64,000 nucleotides of DNA from positions 1-64,000 of the forward strand of contig JAJFTR010000037.1 of NCBI GenBank assembly GCA_021372825.1, written 5' to 3'. A program made the translations under genes and the position numbers. Origin of the DNA: Actinomycetes bacterium. GTDB lineage: Bacteria > Actinomycetota > Coriobacteriia > Anaerosomatales > Anaerosomataceae. Shown in pieces: positions 19,500 through 28,549 of the stretch (position 1 is the first letter of the stretch; each line of letters begins with the position of its first letter). The notes below the pieces were generated by a model. The model was given only the letters and a program-made list of their open reading frames with translations. It had not been told where the DNA came from and searched no databases.

Positions 19500-19994
19500 A
19501 TGAGATTCGAAGGCATAGCGCACCGCTACGGACGCGACGTCGATACAGATGTCATCATCCCGGCGCGTTACCTTAACACGAGCGACCCCGATGAGCTTGC
19601 TGCGCACTGTATGGAGGACCTGGACCAGGATTTCGTCAAGAAGGTGCAGCCTGGCGACATCCTCGTCGCGGAGGAGAACTTCGGCTGCGGGTCGTCCCGA
19701 GAGCACGCGCCGATCGCGATCAAGGCATCGGGCGTGAGCGTGGTGATCGCCAAGAGTTTCGCGCGCATCTTCTACCGCAACGCCATCAACACGGGTCTGC
19801 CCATCATGGAGGCCCCGGATGCCGTGGACGGCATCTCTTCTGGTGATCGGGTGGCGGTGGACGCGGATACGGGCATCATCACCGACCTCTCTACCGGAAC
19901 GAGCTGGCAGGCTCAGCCCTTTCCAGACTTCATCCGTGACATCATCGAGAAGGGCGGGCTTGTGGCCGCCGCACGCGAGAAGGTGGGCAAGTGA
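19500..19994 (+). CDS. leuD: 3-isopropylmalate dehydratase small subunit
   Basis: A 164-residue swivel domain partner of LeuC. Recognisable parts are the opening [19 protein letters not shown], the motif [19 protein letters not shown] that contributes the substrate-binding Ser-Arg, and [16 protein letters not shown]. The ATG at 19500 follows GAAGAGGG; the upstream part of this open frame is antisense-like coding inside leuC and is not used. Its stop overlaps the GTG of leuB by 4 nt. Confidence 0.94.
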   Translation: MRFEGIAHRYGRDVDTDVIIPARYLNTSDPDELAAHCMEDLDQDFVKKVQPGDILVAEENFGCGSSREHAPIAIKASGVSVVIAKSFARIFYRNAINTGLPIMEAPDAVDGISSGDRVAVDADTGIITDLSTGTSWQAQPFPDFIRDIIEKGGLVAAAREKVGK

Positions 19995-21109
19995 GCCGGA
20001 CCTGCCACATCTGTCTGCTGCCGGGTGACGGGATAGGCCCCGAGATAACCGCTGAGGCGGTGAAGGTGCTGGGCGTCATGAGCGAACTCAGTGACGTGAC
20101 GTTCGAGTTCACCGAAGCCCTGCTCGGCGGAGCAGCGATCGATGCAACGGGGACCGCTCTTCCCGAAGCGACCCTTGCAGCGGCTCGCGAAGCAGATGCG
20201 GTACTGCTTGCGGCGATCGGCGGACCCAAGTGGGACACGACCGATCCAGACAAGCCGCGCCCCGAACAGGGGTTGCTCGGCATCCGGAAGGCGCTGGGGC
20301 TCTATGCGAACCTGCGTCCTGTGAAGCCCTTGGATGCGCTTTCCGCTGCGAGCACACTCAGGCCCGAAGTGCTGGCCGGGGTCGACATGCTGATCGTGCG
20401 GGAGCTCACCGGAGGGCTGTACTTCGGCGCACGCGCTCGCGAGACGGGAGTACCCGGAGCGGCGACTGGCGGCGGCGTGGGGATGCGCGCCTACGACACG
20501 ATGACATACACGGAGCGCGAGATCGAACGCATCGCCCGGACGGCGTTCGACGCGGCGCGCACGAGGCGCAACCGCGTTCACTCGGTGGACAAGGCCAACG
20601 TGCTCGAGTCAAGCCGTCTGTGGCGCGAGGTCGTGCATCGACTTCATGACGCCGAGTACCCTGACGTAGAGCTCATCGATCAGCTGGTGGACAACACGGC
20701 CATGCAGCTCATCCGGGATCCGGCGCAGTTCGATGTGATCGTCACTGAGAACATGTTCGGAGACATCCTTTCGGACGAGGCGAGCATGCTCACCGGTTCG
20801 CTTGGGATGCTGGCAAGCGCGTCTCTCGGTGACGGGACAGCGCTGTATGAGCCGAGTCATGGTAGCGCACCTGACATCGCGGGTCGTGGCATTGCGAACC
20901 CGCTGGCGATGCTGCTCTCGGTGGAACTCATGCTCCGGTATAGCTTTGGGATGCACGACGCCGCTGACGCGCTCGCTTCGTCGATCGAAGGTGTGCTCGC
21001 AGACGGGTGGCGGACACGCGACATCGCCGATGAGCACACGCTCCCGCAGCGGACGGTCGGCACCAGTGTCATGGGCGACCTCGTGGCGGCACGGCTTCGC
21101 GCCCAGTGA
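19991..21109 (+). CDS. leuB: 3-isopropylmalate dehydrogenase
   Basis: A 372-residue NAD-dependent oxidative decarboxylase giving 2-oxoisocaproate in leucine synthesis. It has [19 protein letters not shown], the LeuB-type substrate loop [31 protein letters not shown], the Lys in [16 protein letters not shown], and the NAD-type cofactor motif [17 protein letters not shown] with Asp where the NADP enzymes have Lys. GTG start overlapping the leuD stop (GTGA). Its product feeds IlvE; the equivalent step on methylmalate may serve isoleucine. Confidence 0.95.
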   Translation: MSRTCHICLLPGDGIGPEITAEAVKVLGVMSELSDVTFEFTEALLGGAAIDATGTALPEATLAAAREADAVLLAAIGGPKWDTTDPDKPRPEQGLLGIRKALGLYANLRPVKPLDALSAASTLRPEVLAGVDMLIVRELTGGLYFGARARETGVPGAATGGGVGMRAYDTMTYTEREIERIARTAFDAARTRRNRVHSVDKANVLESSRLWREVVHRLHDAEYPDVELIDQLVDNTAMQLIRDPAQFDVIVTENMFGDILSDEASMLTGSLGMLASASLGDGTALYEPSHGSAPDIAGRGIANPLAMLLSVELMLRYSFGMHDAADALASSIEGVLADGWRTRDIADEHTLPQRTVGTSVMGDLVAARLRAQ

Positions 21110-21141
21110 AGGGACGCCGCGGACATGGTGAATGCGTGCGT

Positions 21142-21168
21142 TACAATACGGTGACCTATCGCTAGGTC
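21142..21168 (+). promoter_or_regulatory. Candidate internal promoter and palindromic operator before ilvE
   Basis: In the 81-nt gap before ilvE, TACAAT (21142-21147) is a good -10. Six bases later a perfect inverted repeat GACCTA-TCGC-TAGGTC lies at 21153-21168, where transcription would begin. It could be an operator or a 5' hairpin of the transcript. This suggests ilvE and cimA can be transcribed independently of the long T-box transcript. Confidence 0.5.
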
Positions 21169-21190
21169 GGGATCGGTAAGGGGGCAGTTG

Positions 21191-22108
21191 ATGGCGCTGG
21201 AGACGGTCGACTACATCTGGATGGACGGCAAGACGGTTCCTTGGGCGGATGCGACCGTCCACGTTCTCACTCATGCGCTCCACTACGGCTCGGCCGTCTT
21301 CGAGGGCATACGTTGCTACGCGACCGCCGAAGGGCCGGCGATCTTCCGGCTGCGCGAGCATATGGAGCGCTTCGAACGCTCAGCCAAGATGCTCTACATG
21401 GACTTGGGCTACTCAGTCGACGACCTCATGCAGGCGGTCAAGGAGACGATCCGCGCGAACGAGTTGCCGGCCTGCTACATTCGGCCGCTCGCGTTCCGCG
21501 GTTACGGCTCCATGGGCGTCGATCCCATCCCCGCACCCGTGCAAGTGATCATCGCGTGCTGGCCATGGGACACCTATCTCGGGCAGGATGCTCTGCAGGA
21601 GGGCGTCGACGTCGGGATCAGCTCGTGGCGCCAGCGCGGCATCAACGCGACCCCACCGGCGATCAAGTCCTCGGCAAGCTACCTGAATTCCGCGTTCGCA
21701 AAGATCGAGGCGAACAAGCACGGGTATGCGGAGGCGATCCTCCTGAACGAGGAGGGCAGAGTGTGCGAGGGGACCGGTGAGAACATCTTCGTCGTTCGCG
21801 ACAGGGCGATCATGACGCCTCCTGTCTCGGACGGAGTGCTCGAAGGCATCACCCGGGATTCGGTCATGGTCATCGCGCGTGACCTCGGTTATGACGTGCT
21901 CGAGACATCGCTTGTGCGCACCGACCTGTATATCGCCGACGAGGTCTTCATGACTGGCACTGCTGCCGAGGTCGTGCCGGTGCGCTCCGTCGATCACCAT
22001 GTGATCGGCAGGAGCGGCCCCGTCACGCTCGAGCTTCAGCAGGCGTTCTTCAGGGCGGCGCGTGGCGAAGACCCTCGGTATGAGGACTGGCTGGACCGCG
22101 TCGAGTGA
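21191..22108 (+). CDS. ilvE: Branched-chain amino acid aminotransferase
   Basis: A 305-residue fold-type IV PLP enzyme that makes Val, Leu and Ile from their oxo acids. Characteristic segments are THALHYGSAVFEGIRCY, YIRPLAFRGYGSMGV, the PLP-lysine strand PAIKSSASYLNSAFAKIEA, the signature EAILLNEEGRVCEGTGENIFVV, and TGTAAEVVPVRSVDHHVIG. The ATG is preceded by AAGGGGGCAGTTG. Length is normal. It completes the branched-chain pathway encoded upstream. Confidence 0.95.
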   Translation: MALETVDYIWMDGKTVPWADATVHVLTHALHYGSAVFEGIRCYATAEGPAIFRLREHMERFERSAKMLYMDLGYSVDDLMQAVKETIRANELPACYIRPLAFRGYGSMGVDPIPAPVQVIIACWPWDTYLGQDALQEGVDVGISSWRQRGINATPPAIKSSASYLNSAFAKIEANKHGYAEAILLNEEGRVCEGTGENIFVVRDRAIMTPPVSDGVLEGITRDSVMVIARDLGYDVLETSLVRTDLYIADEVFMTGTAAEVVPVRSVDHHVIGRSGPVTLELQQAFFRAARGEDPRYEDWLDRVE

Positions 22109-22160
22109 CGCTTCGGATAGCGTCGCGGCGGATCTTCTTGAAGGCGAGAGCGGACGTTTC

Positions 22161-23735
22161 GTGATAACCCTCTACGACACCACGTTGCGTGACGGTACCC
22201 AGCGGGAAGGGATGTCCCTCTCGGTGGAGGACAAGCTGCGCATCGCGATGCGCCTCGATGACCTGGGAGTGCACTACATCGAGGGCGGTTACGCGGGCTC
22301 GAACCCCAAGGACATCGAGTTCTTCGAGCGCGCTCGTGGACTCTCGCTTGCGCATTCGGTGATCACTGCTTTCGGGTCGACCTGTCGCAAAGAAGTGGCC
22401 GCGTGCGACGACGCTGGGCTTGTCGCACTTCTCGACACTGGCTGCGCGGCGCTGTGCATCTTCGGCAAGGCGTGGGACTTGCACGTGACCGAGACGTTAC
22501 AGACCACACTCGCGGAGAACCTGAGGATGGTGCACGACAGCGTCGCCTTCTTGAAGGCGGCGGGTCGCACCGTGTTCTTCGATGCCGAGCACTTCTTCGA
22601 CGGCTATCTCCACGATCCTGGGTACGCCCGCGAGGTGTGCCAGGTGGCAGCCGAGGCTGGTGCGGATGCGGTGGTGCTCTGTGATACCAACGGGGGCACT
22701 CTGCCGCACGATGTGGCGAAAACGGTGCGTGCGCTCGCGCAGGAGATGAGCGTTCCTCTCGGCATCCACGCTCACAACGACAGTGCGTGTGCGGTCGCGA
22801 ATACGCTTGTGGCGGTCGATGCGGGGTGTGTCCACGTGCAGGGCACCATCAACGGATACGGCGAGCGGGCAGGCAACGCCGATCTCACCTCGGTGATCCC
22901 GGCGCTCGTTCTCAAGATGGGCAAGGAGTGCGTGAGCAGGGACCAGTTGAGGCTGCTCACAGAGGTGTCGCATTTCGTTGCCGAGACCGCGAACATCGCT
23001 CCTAACCCTCAGCAGCCCTACGTTGGCGCCAGCGCGTTCGCCCACAAGGGCGGGGTGCACGCGAGCGCCGCGGCCAGACTCGAGGCAGCCTATGAACACG
23101 TCGACCCGGCGGCGGTGGGCAACCTTGCTCGCGTGGTGGTGAGCGAGCTCGCTGGCAGGGCGAGCCTCGTGATGAAGGCCGAGGAGATGGGCATCACCCT
23201 TGCCGCTGATGATCCCGCTATCACGAGCGTTCTGGAAACGATCAAGGACAAGGAGCACCGCGGCTACACGTTCGAGGCCGCCGATGCGTCCCTAGAGATA
23301 ATGCTGCGCAAGGCGACCGGTACCTACGCCGCCTTCTTCACCCTGGAGAGCTTCCGCTGCATCATGGAGAAGCGCGAGGATGGCCGCGTCATGACCGAGG
23401 CGACTATCAAGATCCACGTGGAGGGACAGCGTTTCATCGCAACAGCGGAGGGTAACGGCCCCGTGAACGCGCTCGACCGCGCACTCCGCATCGCCATCGG
23501 CCGTTTCTATCCCTCGCTTTCCGCGATCGAGCTCACGGACTTCAAGGTGAGGGTGCTCGACGAGAAGAAGGGCACGGCGGCGGTGACTCGGGTACTCATC
23601 GAGTCCAGTGACGGCGAGAAGAGCTGGGGTACGATCGGTGTTTCCGAGAACATCATAGAGGCCTCGTGGGAAGCACTTGTGGATTCTATCGAGTACGGAC
23701 TTTCGCACCCCAAGCAGGAGAACGCACACCCTTAG
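22161..23735 (+). CDS. cimA: (R)-citramalate synthase
   Basis: A 524-residue enzyme of the isopropylmalate synthase superfamily. It starts VITLYDTTLRDGTQREGMSLSVEDKLRIA, has the metal-binding IHAHNDSACAVANTLVAV and the signature GTINGYGERAGNADLTSVIPALVLKMG, and ends in a LeuA-type allosteric domain with DFKVRVLDEKKGTAAVTRVLIESSDG. TQREG in place of EQSPG and NGYGERAGNADL are typical of CimA, which condenses pyruvate with acetyl-CoA to start isoleucine synthesis without threonine. I choose the GTG at 22161, which gives normal family length. The frame is open to 22062 inside ilvE, so the start is not certain. Confidence 0.9.
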   Translation: MITLYDTTLRDGTQREGMSLSVEDKLRIAMRLDDLGVHYIEGGYAGSNPKDIEFFERARGLSLAHSVITAFGSTCRKEVAACDDAGLVALLDTGCAALCIFGKAWDLHVTETLQTTLAENLRMVHDSVAFLKAAGRTVFFDAEHFFDGYLHDPGYAREVCQVAAEAGADAVVLCDTNGGTLPHDVAKTVRALAQEMSVPLGIHAHNDSACAVANTLVAVDAGCVHVQGTINGYGERAGNADLTSVIPALVLKMGKECVSRDQLRLLTEVSHFVAETANIAPNPQQPYVGASAFAHKGGVHASAAARLEAAYEHVDPAAVGNLARVVVSELAGRASLVMKAEEMGITLAADDPAITSVLETIKDKEHRGYTFEAADASLEIMLRKATGTYAAFFTLESFRCIMEKREDGRVMTEATIKIHVEGQRFIATAEGNGPVNALDRALRIAIGRFYPSLSAIELTDFKVRVLDEKKGTAAVTRVLIESSDGEKSWGTIGVSENIIEASWEALVDSIEYGLSHPKQENAHP

Positions 23736-23786
23736 TGGAAGTGAACAGCGATGCCAGACTCCGTTCGCTCGGACACGGGGAGCGTC

Positions 23787-24536
23787 ATGAGGGTAGTGCG
23801 AGTCTTTCAAGACGAAGACGTCCGATACGGTCTTGCAGACGAGAGCAGCATCACGCTCATCTCAGATGAGCCCTTCGCGGCGTGGGAGGCTGAGGGCGTC
23901 GTGCCGCTCGCACAGGCCCAGCTGCTCGCTCCCGTGATGCCGACCAAGATCGTGTGCGTGGGCATCAACTACCGTGACCACGCCTCTGAGATGGGACACG
24001 CGGTCCCGGCAGAGCCGGTGATCTTCTTGAAGCCCCCGACCGCCGTCGTAGGCCCGCGTGGCGAGATCCAGGTCCCCGAGAAGCTCGAGACCGTCGATCA
24101 TGAAGCCGAGCTCGCCGTGGTCATCGGTCGCCGGACACGCCGGGTCTCACCCGAGTCGGCGCGCTCGCACGTGCTGGGGTTCACCTGTGCGAACGATGTC
24201 ACATCACGTGAGATCCAAAGGATCGACGGACAGTGGACGCGCGCGAAGGGTTTCGACACGTTCTGCCCCGTGGGCCCCTGGATCGAGACGGACCTCGACC
24301 CGTCCGATCTCGTCATCGAGTCGTACGTCAATGGAGAGCTCCGTCAGCAGGCACAGACGTCAGAGATGATCTACGACGTGTTCGAGCTCGTGAGCTTCAT
24401 CAGCGGCGTGATGACCCTCTTGCCCGGCGATCTGGTGCTGACAGGCACGCCATCAGGGGTGGGGCCGCTTCACCGGGGCGATGTCGTCGAGGTACGCATC
24501 GAGGGCATCGGGAGTCTCGTGAACCGCGTGGTGTGA
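23787..24536 (+). CDS. Fumarylacetoacetate hydrolase family protein
   Basis: A 249-residue FAH-fold enzyme. The family core is clear: KIVCVGINYRDHASEMG, PVIFLKPPTAVVGPRGEI, DHEAELAVVIGRRTRRVSPESA with the metal-binding acidic residues, FTCANDVTSREIQR, AKGFDTFCPVGPWI and PGDLVLTGTPSGVGPLHRGDVVEVRIEG. Such proteins are acylpyruvases, hydratases or oxaloacetate decarboxylases, and the exact substrate is not readable. The ATG at 23787 with GGGGAG upstream matches the family's usual opening; an ATG at 23751 would add 12 residues. Possibly co-transcribed with cimA. Confidence 0.85.
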   Translation: MRVVRVFQDEDVRYGLADESSITLISDEPFAAWEAEGVVPLAQAQLLAPVMPTKIVCVGINYRDHASEMGHAVPAEPVIFLKPPTAVVGPRGEIQVPEKLETVDHEAELAVVIGRRTRRVSPESARSHVLGFTCANDVTSREIQRIDGQWTRAKGFDTFCPVGPWIETDLDPSDLVIESYVNGELRQQAQTSEMIYDVFELVSFISGVMTLLPGDLVLTGTPSGVGPLHRGDVVEVRIEGIGSLVNRVV

Positions 24537-24590
24537 TCTGCGCCCTCGCCTGTCCGCCCGTCTGGAACCGGATGCCGCTTGCCGGACGGT

Positions 24591-24675
24591 ACACATCATG
24601 TCGTCTCCCGGTGGTAGGATGGACACATCATCTTGCGTATGAACCGTCCACGAGAGAGCAACACACCATGTCGTC
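24591..24675 (+). promoter_or_regulatory. Repeated motif flanking the yerC-like start
   Basis: The motif ACACATCAT occurs at 24591-24599 and 24623-24631, and the related ACACACCAT at 24661-24669 covers the start codon. The first and third copies extend to a 14/15 match (ACACATCATGTCGTC against ACACACCATGTCGTC). TAGGAT at 24615-24620 is a -10 candidate between copies. Spacings of 32 and 38 bp place copies one and two on about the same helix face. This could be an autoregulatory site. Confidence 0.4.
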
Positions 24676-24982
24676 AGACCGGCTGCGCACGCCAGAGGTC
24701 GAGGCCCTCCTTGAGGCCTTCTTGAGTCTCGAGCACCCGGACGAGGTATGGTCGTTCCTTCAGGATGTCTGTACGATTCGAGAGATCCAGGATCTCGCCC
24801 AGCGTCTCGCGGTCGCGCGCATGCTCGCGGCTGGTGAGCACTACTCGGAAGTCCAAGAATCCACAGGTGCTTCATCCACTACTATCAGCCGCGTGAGCAG
24901 GTGCCTCAACTATGGCGCCAACGGCTACACGACCGTGATCGAGCGCATCGGTCCGTGGAAGAAGACGGAAACGGGCGAGTAA
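24668..24982 (+). CDS. YerC/YecD family TrpR-like regulator
   Basis: A 104-residue helix-turn-helix protein of the TrpR/YerC superfamily: an N-terminal helical dimerisation part (LRTPEVEALLEAFLSLEHPDEVWSFLQDVCT), then EIQDLAQRLAVARMLAAGEHYSEVQESTGASSTTISRVSRCLNYG, in which the last 25 residues form the HTH. YerC-type proteins have been predicted to repress histidine genes in Firmicutes. Here the his operon begins 3.5 kb downstream with a large palindrome at its promoter, so the same role is plausible but unproven. The ATG at 24668 has only a weak GAGAG site. The long open frame upstream is a shadow of the FAH gene. Confidence 0.8.
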   Translation: MSSDRLRTPEVEALLEAFLSLEHPDEVWSFLQDVCTIREIQDLAQRLAVARMLAAGEHYSEVQESTGASSTTISRVSRCLNYGANGYTTVIERIGPWKKTETGE

Positions 24983-24985
24983 GTG

Positions 24986-27900
24986 ATGGCGCGTCCGTTC
25001 GTGCACTTGCACACGCACTCCGAGTACTCCGTTCTTGACGGCCACGCCAAGATCGGCCACCTGTTGGACCGCGCGCACGCGTTGGGCCAAGACGCGCTGG
25101 CATTGACGGACCATGGCGTGATGTTCGGCGCCGTGGAGTTCTACAAGGCGGCTACTCGAGGGGACGAGAAGACGGGGAGGCCGCCGATCAAGCCCATCAT
25201 CGGGTGCGAGGTCTACTTCACGCCGGAATCTCGCCGCAAACGGGATGGGAAGCCGCACCTGTATCACCTGCTGTTGCTGGCCAAGAACGAGAAGGGCTAT
25301 CGCAACCTTATGGCGATGGTGTCCGATTCGTGGACGACCGGGTACTACTACAAGCCACAGGTGGACCTCGAGCTCCTCGAGCGCTATGCCGACGGCCTCA
25401 TCGCGACATCGGCGTGCATGAGCGGCATCATCAGCAAGTCCTTCGAGCGAGGTGAGCCTGCAGAGGCGCGAAGATGGGCCGAGACCTACGCGCGTCTTTT
25501 CGGCGATGAGGGCTTCTACCTTGAGGTGCAGGAGCAAGGGATCACGGCTGACAACGGAGTCACGCAAGCGCAGCTCGTGAGAGCCATCGCCGATCTGGGA
25601 CGCGAGCTGGGCCTTCCGCTGGTGGCGACGAACGACATCCACTATGTCGACCCGCAGGACGCGCGCGCACAGGACATGCTCGTCTGTATCCAGACGGGCA
25701 AGACGATCGACGAGACCAAGCGGCTGAGGTTCTCCTCGGATCAGTTCTACATGAAATCCGCCGATGAGATGGCGCTTGTCCTGCCGGAGTACGGGGAAGC
25801 GATCGCCAACACGGCCGAGATCGCGCGTGTGTGCGACGTGACGCTCGAGTTCGGCCGGATCATCTTGCCGGTGTTCGATGTGCCCGGGCACAAGTCGGTG
25901 GACGAGTACTTGCGCGATGAGTGCATGAGGGGTCTGGCCGAGCGGTATGGCGAACCAGTCCCGCCCGAGGCGCTTGACCGGCTCGAAAGCGAGCTCGACG
26001 TCGTCATCGGCAAAGGGCTCTCGGCTTACTTCTTGATCGTCGCGGACTTCGTGAAGTGGGCCAAGGAGAACGGCATCGGCGTGGGACCAGGGCGCGGTAG
26101 CGCTGCTGGGTCGATCATCAGCTACGCGCTTGGGATCACCAACCTCGATCCGATCAAACACGGCTTGTTCTTCGAGCGCTTCTTGAATCCCGAGCGTACC
26201 GAGATGCCGGATATCGACATCGACTTCGACGATGAGCGGCGCAGCGAGGTCATCGACTACGTGCGCCGCAAGTACGGCGAGGACCGTGTCGCGCAGGTGG
26301 TGACCTACTCTACGATGAAGGCGCGCGCGGCGATCCGTGACGCCGGCAGGGTACTCGGCTACCCGTTCGGCGTGCCGGACCGCATCGCCAAACAGATCCA
26401 GGAGGGACCTGACGCCACCATCGACGGTTCACTTGCGAGCAACCCGGACCTGAGGCAGGAGTATGAGGCCGGTGGCGACACCAAGGCCATCATCGATGCG
26501 GCCAGAGCCCTGGAAGGCGTCGTGCGCGGAGAGAGCGTGCACGCAGCGGCCGTCGTGATCTGCCGCGACCCGTTGCGCGACCATGCTCCCGTGAAACTCG
26601 ACACCAAGGGCGGTGCGGTGGTGACCCAGTACGAGGGGTCCATCATCGCCGAGCTAGGCCTTCTCAAGATGGACTTCCTTGGCCTACGCACGCTCACGGT
26701 CATCGGCAAGGCCGTGAAGGCGATCGAGGAGAACCACGGCGTGGTCATAGATATCGATGACCTGCCGCTGGACGACCCGGAGACTTTCGAGCTGCTGCGC
26801 CGCGGGGATGTGGATGGCGTCTTCCAACTCGGTGAGTCGGCGGGCATGAGGCAGCTGGTGAAGGACCTGCAGCCTGAGAGCTTCGCGGAGATAGTCGCGT
26901 GTTTGGCGCTGTACCGGCCAGGCCCGCTCCAATCGGGGATGGTCAGGGACTTCGTCAACCGGAAGCACGGGCGCGCCAAGGTCGAGTACTACGACGACCG
27001 AGTGAAGCACATCCTGGAAGAGACCTACGGGACCATGGTCTACCAGGAGCAGGTGATGCAGCTCTCCATGGAGATGGCGGGCTTCTCGGCGGCTAAAGCG
27101 GACAAGCTGCGTAAAGCGATGGGCAAGAAGATCGCGGCCGAGATGGCCAAGTGGCGGTCCGACTTCGTCGAAGGGTCCGTCCAGCGTGGCTACGATCGTA
27201 AGCTCGCCGAGCGCGTTTATGACGACATCGAGAAGTTTGCAGGCTACGGCTTCAACAAGAGCCACTCGGCAGCCTACGGCCTCATCGCGTACCAGACAGC
27301 CTACTTGAAGGCGCACTACCCGCTCGAGTTCATGGCCGCCTTACTCACGAGCTATACCGGGAAGTCGGAGTCGATCGTTCGCTACATCGCCGCATGCAAC
27401 GCGGCGGGCATCAAAGTGCTTCCTCCCGATGTGAACTCATCGGGGCGTGACTTCACTGCGGTAGAGGGCGGCATCCGTTTCGGGCTCGCCGGCATCCGCA
27501 ATGTCGGTGAGGGGGTCGTGGAGTCGATCGCGGCCGAGCGCAAGGCGCACGGGCCGTATCGTTCGCTGCACGACTTCTTGGCTCGTGTCGACCTCAAGGG
27601 GATCAACAAGAAGACGGTCGAGGCGCTCATCAAGGCAGGCGCCTTCGACTCCACGGGGTATACGCGCAAGCAGTTGATGGAGCTCATGGATCAAGCCATG
27701 GATGCGGCCCTCAAGCGACAGCGCGACGCCGCCTCGGGGCAAGTGTCGATGTTCGACTTGTTCGAGCCTGCCGAGCACGGGATGGACGATGACGCCCCGC
27801 CACGGGACGGTATCGAGTGGGACAAGGGCGTCAAGCTCGCTTTCGAGAAGGAGATGCTCGGCATCTACGTCTCCGACCACCCGCTGTCCGATCTGCGTGA

Positions 27901-28462
27901 CGTGATCATCGCCGCGCGTACGTTCTCTCTCGGCGCCACCGAGGAGCTCAAGGACGGAATGATGGGCTGGTTCGCGGGCATCATCACCAAGTCTGAGAGG
28001 ATCGCCACCAAGGCTGGCAAGTTGATGGGGACGTTCGTTCTGGAGGATCTTGAAGGATCCATGGACGCCGTCTTGTTCCCACAGGCCTATGAACGCTTGA
28101 GAGACGTCGTCGTCGAGGACGCGGTCGTGCGTGTGAAAGCAAAGGTCGAGGACTCGGACCGAGGACGTAAGCTGATCGTCCAGGAGGTCGAGGCGCTAGA
28201 AGAGGACGGCCACTTCCAGCGTCCCCCAGGACACCTGACCGTCCAGACCGATGCCGCCATGCTCGAGAACGGCAGGTTCGAACGATTCTGCTCGATCCTG
28301 CGTCAACACCCTGGACGGGACTGTGTGCGCGTGGTTCTCGTGTACCCGGGGCGCAGCAAGACACTCAAGTTGGGGGATGAGTATCGCGTGGACGCAGCCT
28401 CCGCATCTCTGCATGCAGAGCTCAAGGAAGTCCTCGGCGAGGGGTCGGTCACCGAGTCCTGA
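24986..28462 (+). CDS. dnaE: DNA polymerase III alpha subunit
   Basis: A 1158-residue replicative polymerase catalytic subunit. The N-terminal PHP domain has FVHLHTHSEYSVLDG and ALTDHGVMFG. The class C polymerase core contains GPGRGSAAGSIISYALGI and the catalytic aspartates in PDIDIDFDDERR (about residues 407-415). Next come the fingers with YEGSIIAELGLLKMDFLGLRTL and FNKSHSAAYGLIAYQTAYLK, then a helix-hairpin-helix region (AGIRNVGEGVVESIAAE) and an OB fold near residue 1000 (GMMGWFAGIITKSERIATKAGKLMGTFVLEDLEGSMDAVLFP). Length is normal for DnaE1. The ATG at 24986 or the GTG just before it starts translation, immediately after the yerC-like stop. Confidence 0.96.
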   Translation: MARPFVHLHTHSEYSVLDGHAKIGHLLDRAHALGQDALALTDHGVMFGAVEFYKAATRGDEKTGRPPIKPIIGCEVYFTPESRRKRDGKPHLYHLLLLAKNEKGYRNLMAMVSDSWTTGYYYKPQVDLELLERYADGLIATSACMSGIISKSFERGEPAEARRWAETYARLFGDEGFYLEVQEQGITADNGVTQAQLVRAIADLGRELGLPLVATNDIHYVDPQDARAQDMLVCIQTGKTIDETKRLRFSSDQFYMKSADEMALVLPEYGEAIANTAEIARVCDVTLEFGRIILPVFDVPGHKSVDEYLRDECMRGLAERYGEPVPPEALDRLESELDVVIGKGLSAYFLIVADFVKWAKENGIGVGPGRGSAAGSIISYALGITNLDPIKHGLFFERFLNPERTEMPDIDIDFDDERRSEVIDYVRRKYGEDRVAQVVTYSTMKARAAIRDAGRVLGYPFGVPDRIAKQIQEGPDATIDGSLASNPDLRQEYEAGGDTKAIIDAARALEGVVRGESVHAAAVVICRDPLRDHAPVKLDTKGGAVVTQYEGSIIAELGLLKMDFLGLRTLTVIGKAVKAIEENHGVVIDIDDLPLDDPETFELLRRGDVDGVFQLGESAGMRQLVKDLQPESFAEIVACLALYRPGPLQSGMVRDFVNRKHGRAKVEYYDDRVKHILEETYGTMVYQEQVMQLSMEMAGFSAAKADKLRKAMGKKIAAEMAKWRSDFVEGSVQRGYDRKLAERVYDDIEKFAGYGFNKSHSAAYGLIAYQTAYLKAHYPLEFMAALLTSYTGKSESIVRYIAACNAAGIKVLPPDVNSSGRDFTAVEGGIRFGLAGIRNVGEGVVESIAAERKAHGPYRSLHDFLARVDLKGINKKTVEALIKAGAFDSTGYTRKQLMELMDQAMDAALKRQRDAASGQVSMFDLFEPAEHGMDDDAPPRDGIEWDKGVKLAFEKEMLGIYVSDHPLSDLRDVIIAARTFSLGATEELKDGMMGWFAGIITKSERIATKAGKLMGTFVLEDLEGSMDAVLFPQAYERLRDVVVEDAVVRVKAKVEDSDRGRKLIVQEVEALEEDGHFQRPPGHLTVQTDAAMLENGRFERFCSILRQHPGRDCVRVVLVYPGRSKTLKLGDEYRVDAASASLHAELKEVLGEGSVTES

Positions 28463-28466
28463 AGAC

Positions 28467-28526
28467 TTGACGCTGAGGGGTCCGGCGTGGTACTGCATTA
28501 CGGTAGTGCTCTACTGTAATAAAGTA
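28467..28526 (+). promoter_or_regulatory. his promoter with 36-bp imperfect palindrome
   Basis: TTGACG (28467-28472) is a good -35. Around the expected -10 and transcription start lies a dyad spanning 28491-28526. The left half-site TACTGCATTACGGTAGTG and the reverse complement of the right half, TACTTTATTACAGTAGAG, agree at 14 of 18 positions. The core 24 bp (28497-28520) agree at 10 of 12. The dyad ends 24 nt before the hisZ start codon and overlaps where RNA polymerase would bind, so it has the placement of a repressor operator. Confidence 0.7.
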
Positions 28527-28549
28527 TCCGGGTGAGGAGTTGACGCATC

